A DNA stretch of 64,000 nt from Tetzosporium hominis. GTDB taxonomy: Bacteria > Bacillota > Bacilli > Bacillales_A > Planococcaceae. The DNA lies in assembly GCF_002265435.1 (NCBI RefSeq), contig NZ_NOKQ01000289.1, forward strand, positions 1 to 64,000. The letters run 5' to 3'. A program made the translations under genes and the position numbers. The notes beneath the pieces were generated by a model that was not told the DNA's origin, searched no databases, and saw nothing but the letters and a program-made list of their open reading frames with translations. Shown here piece after piece: positions 1 through 8,147 of this stretch; within the stretch, counting starts at the first letter, position 1; each line of letters starts with the position of its first letter.

Positions 1-2
1 TA

Positions 3-53
3 TTGGTGACGGAAAATATTTTTTCGGGCACTTGCGATGGTGAAAACCATTGA
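3..53 (+). CDS. C-terminal tail of an upstream gene, probably pilB (partial)
   Basis: The first frame free of stops runs from the window edge to a TGA at 51-53, followed 23 bases later by pilT. Only about 16 codons are visible (ending ...TCDGENH), too few to identify by sequence. In type IV pilus operons the gene before pilT-pilC is usually the extension ATPase pilB, so I infer that identity from context only. Another frame stops at 43-45 and cannot be excluded. Confidence 0.4.
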   Translation: MVTENIFSGTCDGENH

Positions 54-76
54 TATATCAACATTTATAGAGGGAG

Positions 77-1126
77 GTGGAACCACTGGCATATTCAATT
101 CTAGACTTATTAAACCGCAGCTACGACGAGAAGATTTCCGATTTGCATATTACAGTGGGTGTCCCACCTATGTTCCGAAAACACGGGAAGTTGATTCCAG
201 GCGGAGACGTGAAATTGACAGAAGACATGACAAAGCAGATGGTCAATGAAATTTTGCCAGCTGATAAGCAGCAAGAGTTTATGGAAAAGGGCGAGACGGA
301 CTTTGGTTTTGCGCTTGGAGACAAGTGCCGATTCCGTATCAATGCCTACCACCAGCAAAAGCGAATGGCATTAGCTGCTCGTCAAATCTCAAATTCCATT
401 CCGACTTTACAACAGCTCAACATGCCAAAGGTATTATATGAATTAGCGGAACGTCCGCAAGGGTTGATTTTGGTAACGGGTCCTACTGGATCAGGTAAGT
501 CGACGACACTAGCTGCAATGATTGATCATATCAACCGTACGATGTCACGACATATTCTGACTCTTGAAGATCCAATCGAGTATGTACATCCGCATAACCA
601 ATCAATCGTCAATCAACGTGAGATTGGAGCCGATTCGCATTCATTTGCGAATGCATTACGTGCAGCGCTTCGTCAAGATCCAGATGTTATTCTGGTCGGT
701 GAGTTGCGCGACTTGGAAACCATTTCAACCGCTATTACAGCAGCTGAGACTGGCCACTTAGTAATGGGTACCTTGCATACAAGTTCGGCACCAACGACGA
801 TTGACCGAATTATCGACGTGTTCCCGCCGTTCCAACAAGGCCAGATTCGAATTCAACTTGGTAACGTGTTGCAGGGAATCGTCTCACAAAGATTATTCGT
901 CAACGCTACTGGAAATGGGAGGGTCGCAGCGACAGAAATTTTAGTTTCGACTCCTGCAATCTCTAACTTGATTCGTAACGAGAAAGTTCACCAAATCCAA
1001 AACGTTATGCAGACAAGCCGAGCGCTCGGAATGCATACACTTGAAGCCAACATTCAAGAACTCATCACAAAAGGTTCTATCAAGTACGAAGACGCAAAGC
1101 TATACTTATTGGCAGGTGAGTACTAA
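77..1126 (+). CDS. pilT: Type IV pilus retraction ATPase PilT
   Basis: PilT is the cytoplasmic hexameric ATPase that depolymerises type IV pili, powering twitching and DNA uptake. The roughly 349-residue product has the N-terminal PAS-like part (SDLHITVGVPP), a Walker A motif GPTGSGKSTT near residue 135, the Asp box ILTLEDPIEY, Walker B (DPDVILVGELRD) and the His box GTLHTSSAPTTIDR. The AIRNLIRE-like signature that distinguishes PilT from PilB is seen as PAISNLIRNEK. Length is normal for PilT. The ribosome-binding site GGGAGGTGG (72-80) overlaps the GTG at 77, so an in-frame CTG at 86 may be the real start. The stop overlaps the pilC start by one base, indicating one operon. Confidence 0.93.
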   Translation: MEPLAYSILDLLNRSYDEKISDLHITVGVPPMFRKHGKLIPGGDVKLTEDMTKQMVNEILPADKQQEFMEKGETDFGFALGDKCRFRINAYHQQKRMALAARQISNSIPTLQQLNMPKVLYELAERPQGLILVTGPTGSGKSTTLAAMIDHINRTMSRHILTLEDPIEYVHPHNQSIVNQREIGADSHSFANALRAALRQDPDVILVGELRDLETISTAITAAETGHLVMGTLHTSSAPTTIDRIIDVFPPFQQGQIRIQLGNVLQGIVSQRLFVNATGNGRVAATEILVSTPAISNLIRNEKVHQIQNVMQTSRALGMHTLEANIQELITKGSIKYEDAKLYLLAGEY

Positions 1127-2331
1127 TGGTTGTATACCGATATTTTGGGCGGACAGTAGATGGATACTTAAAAAAAGGTGTTATCGAGGCAAATACAAAA
1201 AAACATGCAATACAAAAATTAAGAGATATGAAAATTAATCCTAGAAAAGTCGAAGAGTCAAAGTCGCTATTGCACAAAGAGTTATCAATAGGACAAAAGG
1301 TAAAGAACCAAGACTTTGTTATCTATACTCGACAGTTCGCTACTTTAATTCGTGCTGGCGTTTCAATCGTGGAATCTACGCGAATTTTAGCGGATCAAAC
1401 GAAGTCGAAGCCACTGAAGAAAGCTTTAAATAATGTAGAAGAAGATGTGCGAACAGGATTGACTTTCTCTGATGCGGCTGCGAAGTATCCGAATGTGTTT
1501 CCTGCGGTTTTTGTCAATATGATTCGTGCAGGGGAAGCGACGGGTAATTTGGATACTTCGTTAGATCGTCTAGCGATGTCGTTAGAAAAGCAGTTCGCAA
1601 TTAAAAAGAAAGTACAATCGACATTGACGTATCCTGTGATTTTATTGATTTTAACTTTTGGTGTTGCTGGATTTTTAATGCTTACGATTGTTCCGCAATT
1701 TGTGACTATGTTTAATGATATGGGTGCAGAACTCCCCGCTATCACGAAATTCGTTATGGCACTAAGTGAATTTCTTCAATCTAGTTGGTTTATTATTTTA
1801 CCCGTCATTTTTATTACAATTGGTGCATTCATGTGGCTCTACAAAAACAATTCGAAATTTCATTTTGGAGTGACGTATGCAATTATGAGGATGCCGGTTT
1901 TTGGACAGTTAGTTCAGAAATCTTCGATTGCTCGAGTCACAAGAACTTTATCCTCATTATTTAGCTCATCAGTTCCAATTCTACAAGCATTGACTATTGT
2001 AGAGAAAGTTTCTGGAAACCCTGTAATAGGTAAGGTATTACTAGAAGCAAAACGGAGTTTAGAAAAAGGGAGTACTTTAACAGCTCCTTTGCAAGCAAGT
2101 TGGATTTTCCCTCCGCTTGTTACTCAGATGACTCTCATTGGTGAACAAACTGGTTCTTTAGATTACATGTTAGAAAAAGTTGCTGTTTTCTACGAAGATG
2201 AAGTGGATCGCACAGTCGATACACTTAAATCATTAATTGAACCATTAATGATTCTTTTCTTAGCATTTATTGTAGGGGGCATTGTTATGGCAATTATGAT
2301 ACCAATGTTTAGTTTATATGAACAAATGTAA
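1126..2331 (+). CDS. pilC: Type IV pilus inner-membrane platform protein PilC
   Basis: PilC/GspF-family platform protein on which the PilB and PilT ATPases act to add or remove pilin subunits. The 401-residue product has two repeated T2SF domains (about residues 65-190 and 270-395), each followed by hydrophobic membrane segments: VILLILTFGVAGFLMLTIVP near 165-185, a second near 215-240, and a C-terminal one (ILFLAFIVGGIVMAIMIPMF). FTRQFATLIRAG-type and GEATGNLD/GEQTGSLD motifs are clear (YTRQFATLIRAGVSIVES; IRAGEATGNLD; IGEQTGSLDYML). It overlaps pilT by one base and is followed by the prepilin gene after about 40 bases. Confidence 0.94.
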   Translation: MVVYRYFGRTVDGYLKKGVIEANTKKHAIQKLRDMKINPRKVEESKSLLHKELSIGQKVKNQDFVIYTRQFATLIRAGVSIVESTRILADQTKSKPLKKALNNVEEDVRTGLTFSDAAAKYPNVFPAVFVNMIRAGEATGNLDTSLDRLAMSLEKQFAIKKKVQSTLTYPVILLILTFGVAGFLMLTIVPQFVTMFNDMGAELPAITKFVMALSEFLQSSWFIILPVIFITIGAFMWLYKNNSKFHFGVTYAIMRMPVFGQLVQKSSIARVTRTLSSLFSSSVPILQALTIVEKVSGNPVIGKVLLEAKRSLEKGSTLTAPLQASWIFPPLVTQMTLIGEQTGSLDYMLEKVAVFYEDEVDRTVDTLKSLIEPLMILFLAFIVGGIVMAIMIPMFSLYEQM

Positions 2332-2374
2332 GGAAAATCATAACTTAAATTCTTTTAAGGAGGTGAAAACAACT

Positions 2375-2851
2375 ATGGACGAAAGTAAGTACTTAAAACA
2401 CCAAAATGAAACGATGGGAGAGAACTCATTCATGAAAACACTACTTAAAAAACGTTTAAACCAAAAAGGTTTAACACTTATCGAACTTTTAGCAGTAATT
2501 GTAATTCTTGCTATTGTGGCTGCTATTGCTGTTCCGGCAATTGGTAATGTAATCGAAAATTCGCGTTACAAGGCTGTTAAAGCCGACGCAGTAAATGTAA
2601 TTAATGCTGCGAATCTATATTACACAGAAAACCCTTCAACTACTACCGCGGTAAAAGTTTCTGACCTTATAACAAACAAATTTTTAGATTCAGCTGGAAA
2701 AATTCCTGGCGAAGCTACAGTCTCTGTAAATAGTCCAAGAGGACTGACGACTACCGACATAACGTACAGTGGTGACAAAAAAGTTAAATTTACAAATGCT
2801 ACTGTAGACAAAATCAATACTAATACGGAGCAAACTACTGAGATAAAATAA
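2375..2851 (+). CDS. Type IV prepilin (single pilin of the cluster)
   Basis: Structural pilin precursor. It has the class III signal: a basic leader ending QKG, then LTLIELLAVIVIL with Glu at mature position 5, followed by the long hydrophobic helix. The prepilin peptidase encoded at 6824-7576 should cut after that Gly and methylate the new N-terminus. The mature part is about 126 residues, Ser/Thr-rich and without the Cys pair seen in many pilins. I choose ATG 2375 because AAGGAGGTG sits 9 bases upstream, giving a 32-residue leader; ATG 2432, with GGGAGAG 9 bases upstream, would give a conventional 13-residue leader. It is the only prepilin in the window. Confidence 0.88.
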   Translation: MDESKYLKHQNETMGENSFMKTLLKKRLNQKGLTLIELLAVIVILAIVAAIAVPAIGNVIENSRYKAVKADAVNVINAANLYYTENPSTTTAVKVSDLITNKFLDSAGKIPGEATVSVNSPRGLTTTDITYSGDKKVKFTNATVDKINTNTEQTTEIK

Positions 2852-2866
2852 TACCAACCTTATTTG

Positions 2867-2910
2867 AGGCCGGAGTAATCCGGCCTGACATAAGCTTGGC
2901 ATTTCCAAGC
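2867..2910 (+). other. Two consecutive stem-loops after the pilin gene
   Basis: AGGCCGGA (2867-2874) pairs perfectly with TCCGGCCT (2879-2886) around a GTAA loop, and GCTTGG (2894-2899) pairs with CCAAGC (2905-2910). Neither is followed by a T tract, so they are not typical intrinsic terminators. They lie between the prepilin and pilM, where a partial terminator or an mRNA 3'-stabilising structure would let pilin be made in excess over the rest of the operon. Confidence 0.6.
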
Positions 2911-2944
2911 AAGTAGATAGAGAACGGCAGAGAGGGGTCATGGG

Positions 2945-3937
2945 ATGTTTCGAAAACGCGGAAGTCGGCAAGTGGTGTCGATGGATCTTCACGAAACGGT
3001 GTTGCGAGCGTTAGTGCGCCCGCGTGAAGATGGGGCGGACTGGACGCTGTATGAAGCGGCAGTTCCTGCTGGCTATGTAGAAGAAGATATGATCAAAGAT
3101 GAGATGGGCTTCATTTCGTGGATGAAAGAACAAGTAAGCGCTTGGGGAATAAAGCGTGAAGAAGTTCGTTATTTCGTTCCCGACAGTGCAGTCATGATGA
3201 AAGCGTTCGACCATCCGGATGATGTCACTTCTGAAGGTTTGAAAGGGTATGTCCAAATGGAACTAGGGCGTTCGATTCAATTGCCTTTTGAAAATCCTCT
3301 GCTTGATGTTTATGACCCGGTAGAAGGCGATAAGAAAGCGACACTTTTCGCTGCTCCTGCAGAAGAAGTGATGCGCTTTGCGAATATCTTAGACGATGCT
3401 GGTTTAGATCCAACAGTTGCAGATATTCGAGCATTATCGTCCATTCGTTATTTCACAAAACGTAACTATTTAAAGCACGAAAAATCATATTTACTCGTAG
3501 AGTGGCTTATGACAGGGGCGGTCGTTACGATTTTCCGAGATGGTTTAGTTGAATTTCTTCGCTACCAACCATTTGAACGCGAAATGGGAACTTACAAAGC
3601 TTCTGAAGATGGAGATGACATTCGCTTCACTTTCAGTGGGGATGAAAACGACTACCGGAGTCAATTGGTCGATCAAGTAACAGAGCTTGAAAGAATGATG
3701 ACGTTCTACCGATTCTCTATTCACAAAGGAGATATCGCAGTAGATGAAATCATCTCGTTTGGAGAGTCTCCACAACTAGACTATATCGACGAGCTACTAA
3801 GAGATAACCCGTCGTTCCCGCAGATTACGACCATTCGTGATGAGGATGTTGCGAAGTTTTATACTGGTTTTGGTACTAGTGACGTTTCGCTTGTAGGTCT
3901 GGCTTTAAAGGGGGATGTAAATGAATCCGGAAATTAA
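2945..3937 (+). CDS. pilM: Type IV pilus assembly protein PilM
   Basis: Actin-like cytoplasmic protein that binds the N-terminus of PilN and couples the pilus alignment complex to the motor. The 330-residue product begins VVSMDLHETVLRALV, in the place of the FtsA/PilM phosphate-1 strand, and later has LLVEWLMTGAVVTIFRDG, a degenerate second phosphate strand; membrane segments are absent. Sequence identity to classical PilM looks weak, so the call leans on position before pilN and pilO as well as on length. The start ATG 2945 follows GAGAGGGGTC. It overlaps pilN by 17 bases. Confidence 0.8.
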   Translation: MFRKRGSRQVVSMDLHETVLRALVRPREDGADWTLYEAAVPAGYVEEDMIKDEMGFISWMKEQVSAWGIKREEVRYFVPDSAVMMKAFDHPDDVTSEGLKGYVQMELGRSIQLPFENPLLDVYDPVEGDKKATLFAAPAEEVMRFANILDDAGLDPTVADIRALSSIRYFTKRNYLKHEKSYLLVEWLMTGAVVTIFRDGLVEFLRYQPFEREMGTYKASEDGDDIRFTFSGDENDYRSQLVDQVTELERMMTFYRFSIHKGDIAVDEIISFGESPQLDYIDELLRDNPSFPQITTIRDEDVAKFYTGFGTSDVSLVGLALKGDVNESGN

Positions 3938-4517
3938 TTTACTGCCCGTCTTTGAGAAGCGAAAGCCAGAAAGTTATCTTGGACTTATTTTATTTATTAT
4001 TATTCTTGGAGCCTTGATAGTGTTTCTCGCTATTTATTTAATGGGTATCAAGCAAGATGCGGCGGACTTGGCTGCTGAAGAACAGAACTTGATTGCACAA
4101 CGTGCAGCACTTCAAAATGAAGTGGCAACCGGAGAACCTGCACCAGAGATCACGTATGCGGATGCGGTTTTATTCGTCGAAACGAACTCATACCCTGTGT
4201 CTCCACTATACGAAGAAATTCAAAACTTAGCCGATGCGAATACATATGTCCGAAACTATGCATTCAGTCCAGAAGCTATTACACTCGCTGTAGATTTTGA
4301 AACCAAATCACAAGTGGCGCTTTTTGTAGAAAACTTGATGAAGAGCAACTACTTCGAAAACGTTCAAGTCGACAGTATCGTGGAATTTGAGCCGCTTAGC
4401 ACTACTGAAGAAACTGAAGGCGTAGTAGAAGAAGAGGAAGTCGCGCCACGGTATACAGCCTCCATTCGTATCAAACCACTTCCTGAGTATGTTGCACAGG
4501 GGGTGACGCAGCCATGA
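3921..4517 (+). CDS. pilN: PilN-like type IV pilus assembly protein
   Basis: Bitopic inner-membrane protein of the PilMNO complex. The very N-terminus MNPEINLLPVFEKRKPE matches the conserved INLLP motif by which PilN docks into PilM. One membrane helix follows (LGLILFIIILGALIVFLAIYL, about residues 20-40), then a coiled coil and a ferredoxin-like periplasmic domain. The 198-residue length is normal. An acidic stretch (TTEETEGVVEEEEV) lies near the C-terminus. The start has a good ribosome-binding site (AAAGGGGGATG) inside pilM, and the end overlaps pilO by four bases, so translation is likely coupled. Confidence 0.85.
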   Translation: MNPEINLLPVFEKRKPESYLGLILFIIILGALIVFLAIYLMGIKQDAADLAAEEQNLIAQRAALQNEVATGEPAPEITYADAVLFVETNSYPVSPLYEEIQNLADANTYVRNYAFSPEAITLAVDFETKSQVALFVENLMKSNYFENVQVDSIVEFEPLSTTEETEGVVEEEEVAPRYTASIRIKPLPEYVAQGVTQP

Positions 4518-5254
4518 TGGATTCAATTCGTGAAAACAAACGAGCAGCGTTCTTACTTTTAGGTGCACTAATCGCATTAATTTTAGCTGGCGTCTACTAC
4601 TTGTATATCGTGCCTTTACAAGATGAAAACGAAGCAAAGCGTAATGCCAATGCATTGATTCAAGCTGAAATTGTCGCACTTCAAGAACAAGCGGGCGACG
4701 GGGAAGAAGAAGTTCCGCTTCAAGATGACCCATACGAACTGATGAAAAAAGTCCCGAACCAGCTTGAGCTCGACAAGATTATTCGCACGATCGAAGAAAT
4801 TGAATTGATCACTCAGACGAAAGTAGGTAGTGTGACATTCAATGGATATGAGTCTGAAGGTGTCACTGGTTTCGTCGAAGAAGAAGAGGAAGAAGTCGTC
4901 AACGAAGAGCCAGAAGAACAAGCCGAAGATCCAGTGACTGATGAAGAAACTCCGGAACCTGGTGACTCTTCTACAGAAGCTCGTGAAGAAGCCGCTACTG
5001 AAGAGACTCCAATATCGACAATCTCTGTTGCAGACTTGCCACTCGAGCTTCGCATGATCACGATGACGGTCGATGTCACAGCCGAGACAGAAGAACAGTT
5101 GGTTGCTATAATGAAAGAAATTGAAAATTTAGAACGTGTGTATCGGATTGACTCTTTGGATACCGGATTACCTGGGGAAGAGCAGATCGCAACAGATGCA
5201 GATGAACAAATCAGTGCCTCATTAACGATTACCACTTTCTATTACTTACAATAA
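4514..5254 (+). CDS. pilO: PilO-like type IV pilus assembly protein with an acidic linker
   Basis: Third member of the PilMNO alignment complex. It has one N-terminal membrane helix (AAFLLLGALIALILAGVYYLYIV, about residues 10-32) followed by a short coiled coil. The periplasmic ferredoxin-like domain is interrupted at about residues 115-170 by a very acidic low-complexity stretch rich in Glu, Asp, Thr and Pro (for example VEEEEEEVVNEEPEEQ). That insert is why overall similarity to standard PilO is low and the call rests on order and topology. The gene starts inside the pilN stop (overlap 4514-4517), with GGGGGTGA upstream. Confidence 0.75.
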   Translation: MMDSIRENKRAAFLLLGALIALILAGVYYLYIVPLQDENEAKRNANALIQAEIVALQEQAGDGEEEVPLQDDPYELMKKVPNQLELDKIIRTIEEIELITQTKVGSVTFNGYESEGVTGFVEEEEEEVVNEEPEEQAEDPVTDEETPEPGDSSTEAREEAATEETPISTISVADLPLELRMITMTVDVTAETEEQLVAIMKEIENLERVYRIDSLDTGLPGEEQIATDADEQISASLTITTFYYLQ

Positions 5255-5273
5255 AATTGAAAGGGTGGTTGCG

Positions 5274-6827
5274 ATGGAAGTCGGACAGATAACAGTGTAC
5301 ATTCTGGTCTATCTTCTTCCTGCAGCCACTCTTTTTATGTTGTCTGTTTTGGCGCTCCTTTCAAATCCCTCGAACCGGGACAATCAAGTAGTTGCGGCCA
5401 TTCCATTTCTCTATACGTTATTGCTATTTACCGAATTCATCCGTCATTTATTACCTATAGAATATAGTCCCATGTTTGTGAATTTATTTTTCGGTAATGT
5501 GGGATTAATTATGTTGGGCGTATCGCTCCATATGTATATTCAAATCAGTCGAATTCATCTTCAGAAGAAGATTCCGTATTACCCGATGATTCTATATGTG
5601 ATACCTGTCCTTTTGATTCTTTTAAATATTTTTGGTGGGGATACTCTTACGAACAGTGAAGAGTTTACAAGACAAGGTCTATGGATTGTGCCGGAGTACA
5701 ATACTAAATATTTCGGAACGATGGTCGGCTCGGTGGTGTTGATTTTAGTGTCTTTGTTTATTTTATCGCTAGGGATCAGACTAGAGAAATCAGAACAGCG
5801 TATTCGTATGCTTCAGTTTATTCGCAGCGGCTCTATTGTGACGCTTGTTGCGATGTTAGTTCTTGGCTTCTTTAGCTTTGGTAGTGTGCTGCCTCCGCAT
5901 TCGTATATTTATATTGGGCTGATCTTCAGTATGTATTTAACGATTGCCATCTACAAATTCAATTTGATTCCATCGCTTACGGAGCGTTATAAGACCATCT
6001 TCTCGTTAAATCCAAATGCACTTGTGATTGTCAATGAAAGATGGGAACTCATTGAATTTAATGATGCAGCGAAGAAACAAATCAACCGATTTGGATTGAA
6101 GGGATCGAACTTAAAAGACATGCTCGGTCAAATCAATATTGCTGATCAATTTGTAGCATTTGTCGAAGAGTTGCAGAAGACACCCTTGCATCATCAGACA
6201 ACAATTTCGTTTGAAGTGAAAGGCCAGGTAATTCACCTTCGAATTGACGGTGCAGTTATGAAAATAGATGCGAATACGCATTATGCTATTATTTACCGCG
6301 ACATGACGACAGAGATCGAGAATACGAAATTAGTCAACAAACTGGCATATCAGGATTCTCTAACGGGTCTTGCAAACCGCACGTATTTCGTTGCAGAACT
6401 TGAAAAATCGATTGTTCTTGGACAACCGGTCGGTGTGATGCTGCTTGACTTAAACCGGTTCAAGCAGATCAATGACAAGTTTGGCCACTTGAGCGGTGAC
6501 GAAGTGTTACGAGCCATCGCAGACCTTCTCGTCGAATCGTTCCCAGAGCCGCATATTCCAGCGCGTCTCGGTGGTGACGAATTCGTCGTGTTACTTCGAG
6601 ACATCACGCGGCAATCTCAGCTTGAAGAAAATATCTCGTTCATCCGTAGAAAAGGAAAAAATTTCACAGTTTCTCTAGGAGAACTCGCGGTGCCTGTCGA
6701 ATATAGTGTAGGTGGCGCGTTTTATCAGACTGGCGATACGCTCGATGAACTGTTGATGCGAGCGGATGAGCAGATGTATAAAGAAAAATATAAAGATCGT
6801 CCCCATGAAAGGAATTCATCCAATTGA
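5274..6827 (+). CDS. Membrane-anchored diguanylate cyclase (7TM-PAS-GGDEF)
   Basis: Predicted to make cyclic di-GMP from two GTP. The first 230 residues or so hold about seven hydrophobic segments like the N-terminal 7TM region of some histidine kinases. A PAS-like domain follows (SLNPNALVIVNERWELIEFND), then a GGDEF domain with DSLTGLANR and the canonical signature RLGGDEFVVLL. The allosteric I-site is absent: the residues before the signature are PEPHIPARL, with no RxxD. I use ATG 5274, spaced 5 bases from AAGGGTGG, rather than GTG 5265. It lies between pilO and the prepilin peptidase and overlaps the latter by four bases, so it belongs to the pilus operon. Confidence 0.88.
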   Translation: MEVGQITVYILVYLLPAATLFMLSVLALLSNPSNRDNQVVAAIPFLYTLLLFTEFIRHLLPIEYSPMFVNLFFGNVGLIMLGVSLHMYIQISRIHLQKKIPYYPMILYVIPVLLILLNIFGGDTLTNSEEFTRQGLWIVPEYNTKYFGTMVGSVVLILVSLFILSLGIRLEKSEQRIRMLQFIRSGSIVTLVAMLVLGFFSFGSVLPPHSYIYIGLIFSMYLTIAIYKFNLIPSLTERYKTIFSLNPNALVIVNERWELIEFNDAAKKQINRFGLKGSNLKDMLGQINIADQFVAFVEELQKTPLHHQTTISFEVKGQVIHLRIDGAVMKIDANTHYAIIYRDMTTEIENTKLVNKLAYQDSLTGLANRTYFVAELEKSIVLGQPVGVMLLDLNRFKQINDKFGHLSGDEVLRAIADLLVESFPEPHIPARLGGDEFVVLLRDITRQSQLEENISFIRRKGKNFTVSLGELAVPVEYSVGGAFYQTGDTLDELLMRADEQMYKEKYKDRPHERNSSN

Positions 6828-7576
6828 CTGTTGTTGTAGCTGCTTTTTTCTTTGTGTATGGTTTAATATTTGGAAGTTTTTATAATGTGGTGGGTTTGAG
6901 GGTTCCAAAAGACGAATCCATAGCTCATCCACCATCTCATTGTCCAACCTGTGACCGCAGGCTGACGATTCTCGACTTAGTACCTGTATTTTCTTATGTG
7001 TTTTTAAGAGGGAAATGCAGGGGATGTGGAACAAAGATCAGTCCGATTTATCCTATGATGGAATTGATTACAGGCGTCTTGTTTGCGGTCGCTTATTTGC
7101 ATTTTGGCTGGTCGTGGGAATTGGCAGTAGCTTTAGTATTTTATTCCTTACTAGTTGTACTGACAGTTTCAGACCTCGCTTATATGTTGATTCCGGACAA
7201 GTTTCTACTGTTCTTTGGTATTCCCTTAGTCCTTCTGCGAATTGTAGAACCTCTTGACCCGTGGTGGGATAGTTATTTAGGAGCTTCTATCGGATTTATA
7301 TTATTGCTCCTTATCGCGATTATCTCCAGAGGAGGTATGGGTGGAGGCGACATAAAGCTCTTCTTAGTGATTGGAATCGTTCTTGGAACCGTCCATTCGT
7401 TAGTGGTTTTAGGACTGGCTTCTGTTATTGGCTTAATCTTCGGACTGATTTCTTTGCGACTAACGAAAAATGGCCGCAAGACACCGATTCCGTTTGGCCC
7501 CTCTATAGCCATCGCAGCCGTCATAGTCCATTTATATGGCACCGAGCTGATTGATTGGTACTGGAACTTATTTTAA
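6824..7576 (+). CDS. pilD: Prepilin leader peptidase / N-methyltransferase (PilD/ComC)
   Basis: Integral membrane aspartyl protease that removes prepilin leaders and methylates the new N-terminus. It has the N-terminal GSFYNVVGLRVP motif and the zinc-binding cytoplasmic loop with Cys pairs C40/C43 (HCPTCD) and C65/C68 (GKCRGCG). The two catalytic aspartates are visible in VSDLAYMLIPD and GMGGGDIKLF. About eight membrane segments; 250 residues is normal. The start is TTG at 6824 inside the end of the GGDEF gene, with AAAGGAA upstream. The position before radC and mreB matches comC of B. subtilis, so it may also process competence pseudopilins encoded elsewhere. Confidence 0.95.
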   Translation: MTVVVAAFFFVYGLIFGSFYNVVGLRVPKDESIAHPPSHCPTCDRRLTILDLVPVFSYVFLRGKCRGCGTKISPIYPMMELITGVLFAVAYLHFGWSWELAVALVFYSLLVVLTVSDLAYMLIPDKFLLFFGIPLVLLRIVEPLDPWWDSYLGASIGFILLLLIAIISRGGMGGGDIKLFLVIGIVLGTVHSLVVLGLASVIGLIFGLISLRLTKNGRKTPIPFGPSIAIAAVIVHLYGTELIDWYWNLF

Positions 7577-7584
7577 TTGATCTA

Positions 7585-7626
7585 CACCTACTGTTTCTCT
7601 AAAAAGAGATGCAGTAGGTGTTTTTT
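7585..7626 (+). terminator. Rho-independent terminator of the pilus operon
   Basis: CACCTACTG (7585-7593) pairs with CAGTAGGTG (7612-7620), with an inner TCTCT/AGAGA extension, followed by TTTTTT. It lies just after the prepilin peptidase stop. Confidence 0.9.
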
Positions 7627-7713
7627 GACTGGATTTGTTTCAATTCCCGTTCATCATTCGACTTCATTTTTAGCTACCATGCGGTAGTGTCTACTATAAA
7701 GGAGGCGAACGGT

Positions 7714-8139
7714 ATGATTCGATCAAAACAAAAAGATGTTGGCGTGTATATGATTGCCATCGCGCAGGGGGCGCTCATTGGGATTGTCGGATTCTTGTTG
7801 ATGGGGTATTTGATCACCTATCTAGATAAAACTGCTCCAGTTCTGGCTGCTGCACCCGATTGACTTCCAAAAAAAATAGATGTCCAGTCATTCACTAAAG
7901 AATTGCTTGTGAAAGCGAAAGGGTGTCCTGCTCCGATTGAATTGCTGGCAGAAAATCTAGCCAAGCTCGATGATCAAAATTTTATTTTGAGCGAAGCAAA
8001 GGCCAGAAAATTTAAATGTAAGGAAATTGAAAAGTTGCAAAAAGTGCTAAATGCTATCAAAGAACATCCTTCCAAAGCCTTATTCACACTGAATTCCACA
8101 CTTACAAGTGAGTCCTGTATCGCTATCGAACTAAATTAA
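7714..8139 (+). pseudogene. Probable spoIIB-like remnant, interrupted by an in-frame TGA
   Basis: ATG 7714 has an excellent ribosome-binding site (AAAGGAGGCGA) and opens a frame with one membrane helix (ALIGIVGFLLMGYLITYL). The frame stops at TGA 7861-7863 but continues, in the same frame, to 8139 with a helical segment containing VQSFTKELL and EKLQKVLNAIKEHPSKA. SpoIIB has an N-terminal membrane helix, a SPOR domain and a helical C-terminus, and its gene sits between comC and the maf-radC genes in B. subtilis, exactly this place. The SPOR domain is missing here. The C-terminal resemblance is by eye only; the two pieces could be unrelated small ORFs. maf is also absent from this position. Confidence 0.5.
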
Positions 8140-8147
8140 CTGACGCC

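Noticed and set aside
37-249. 70-codon frame overlapping the start of pilT
   Set aside because: It overlaps the well-supported pilT frame almost completely and is very Arg/Asp-rich without any domain.
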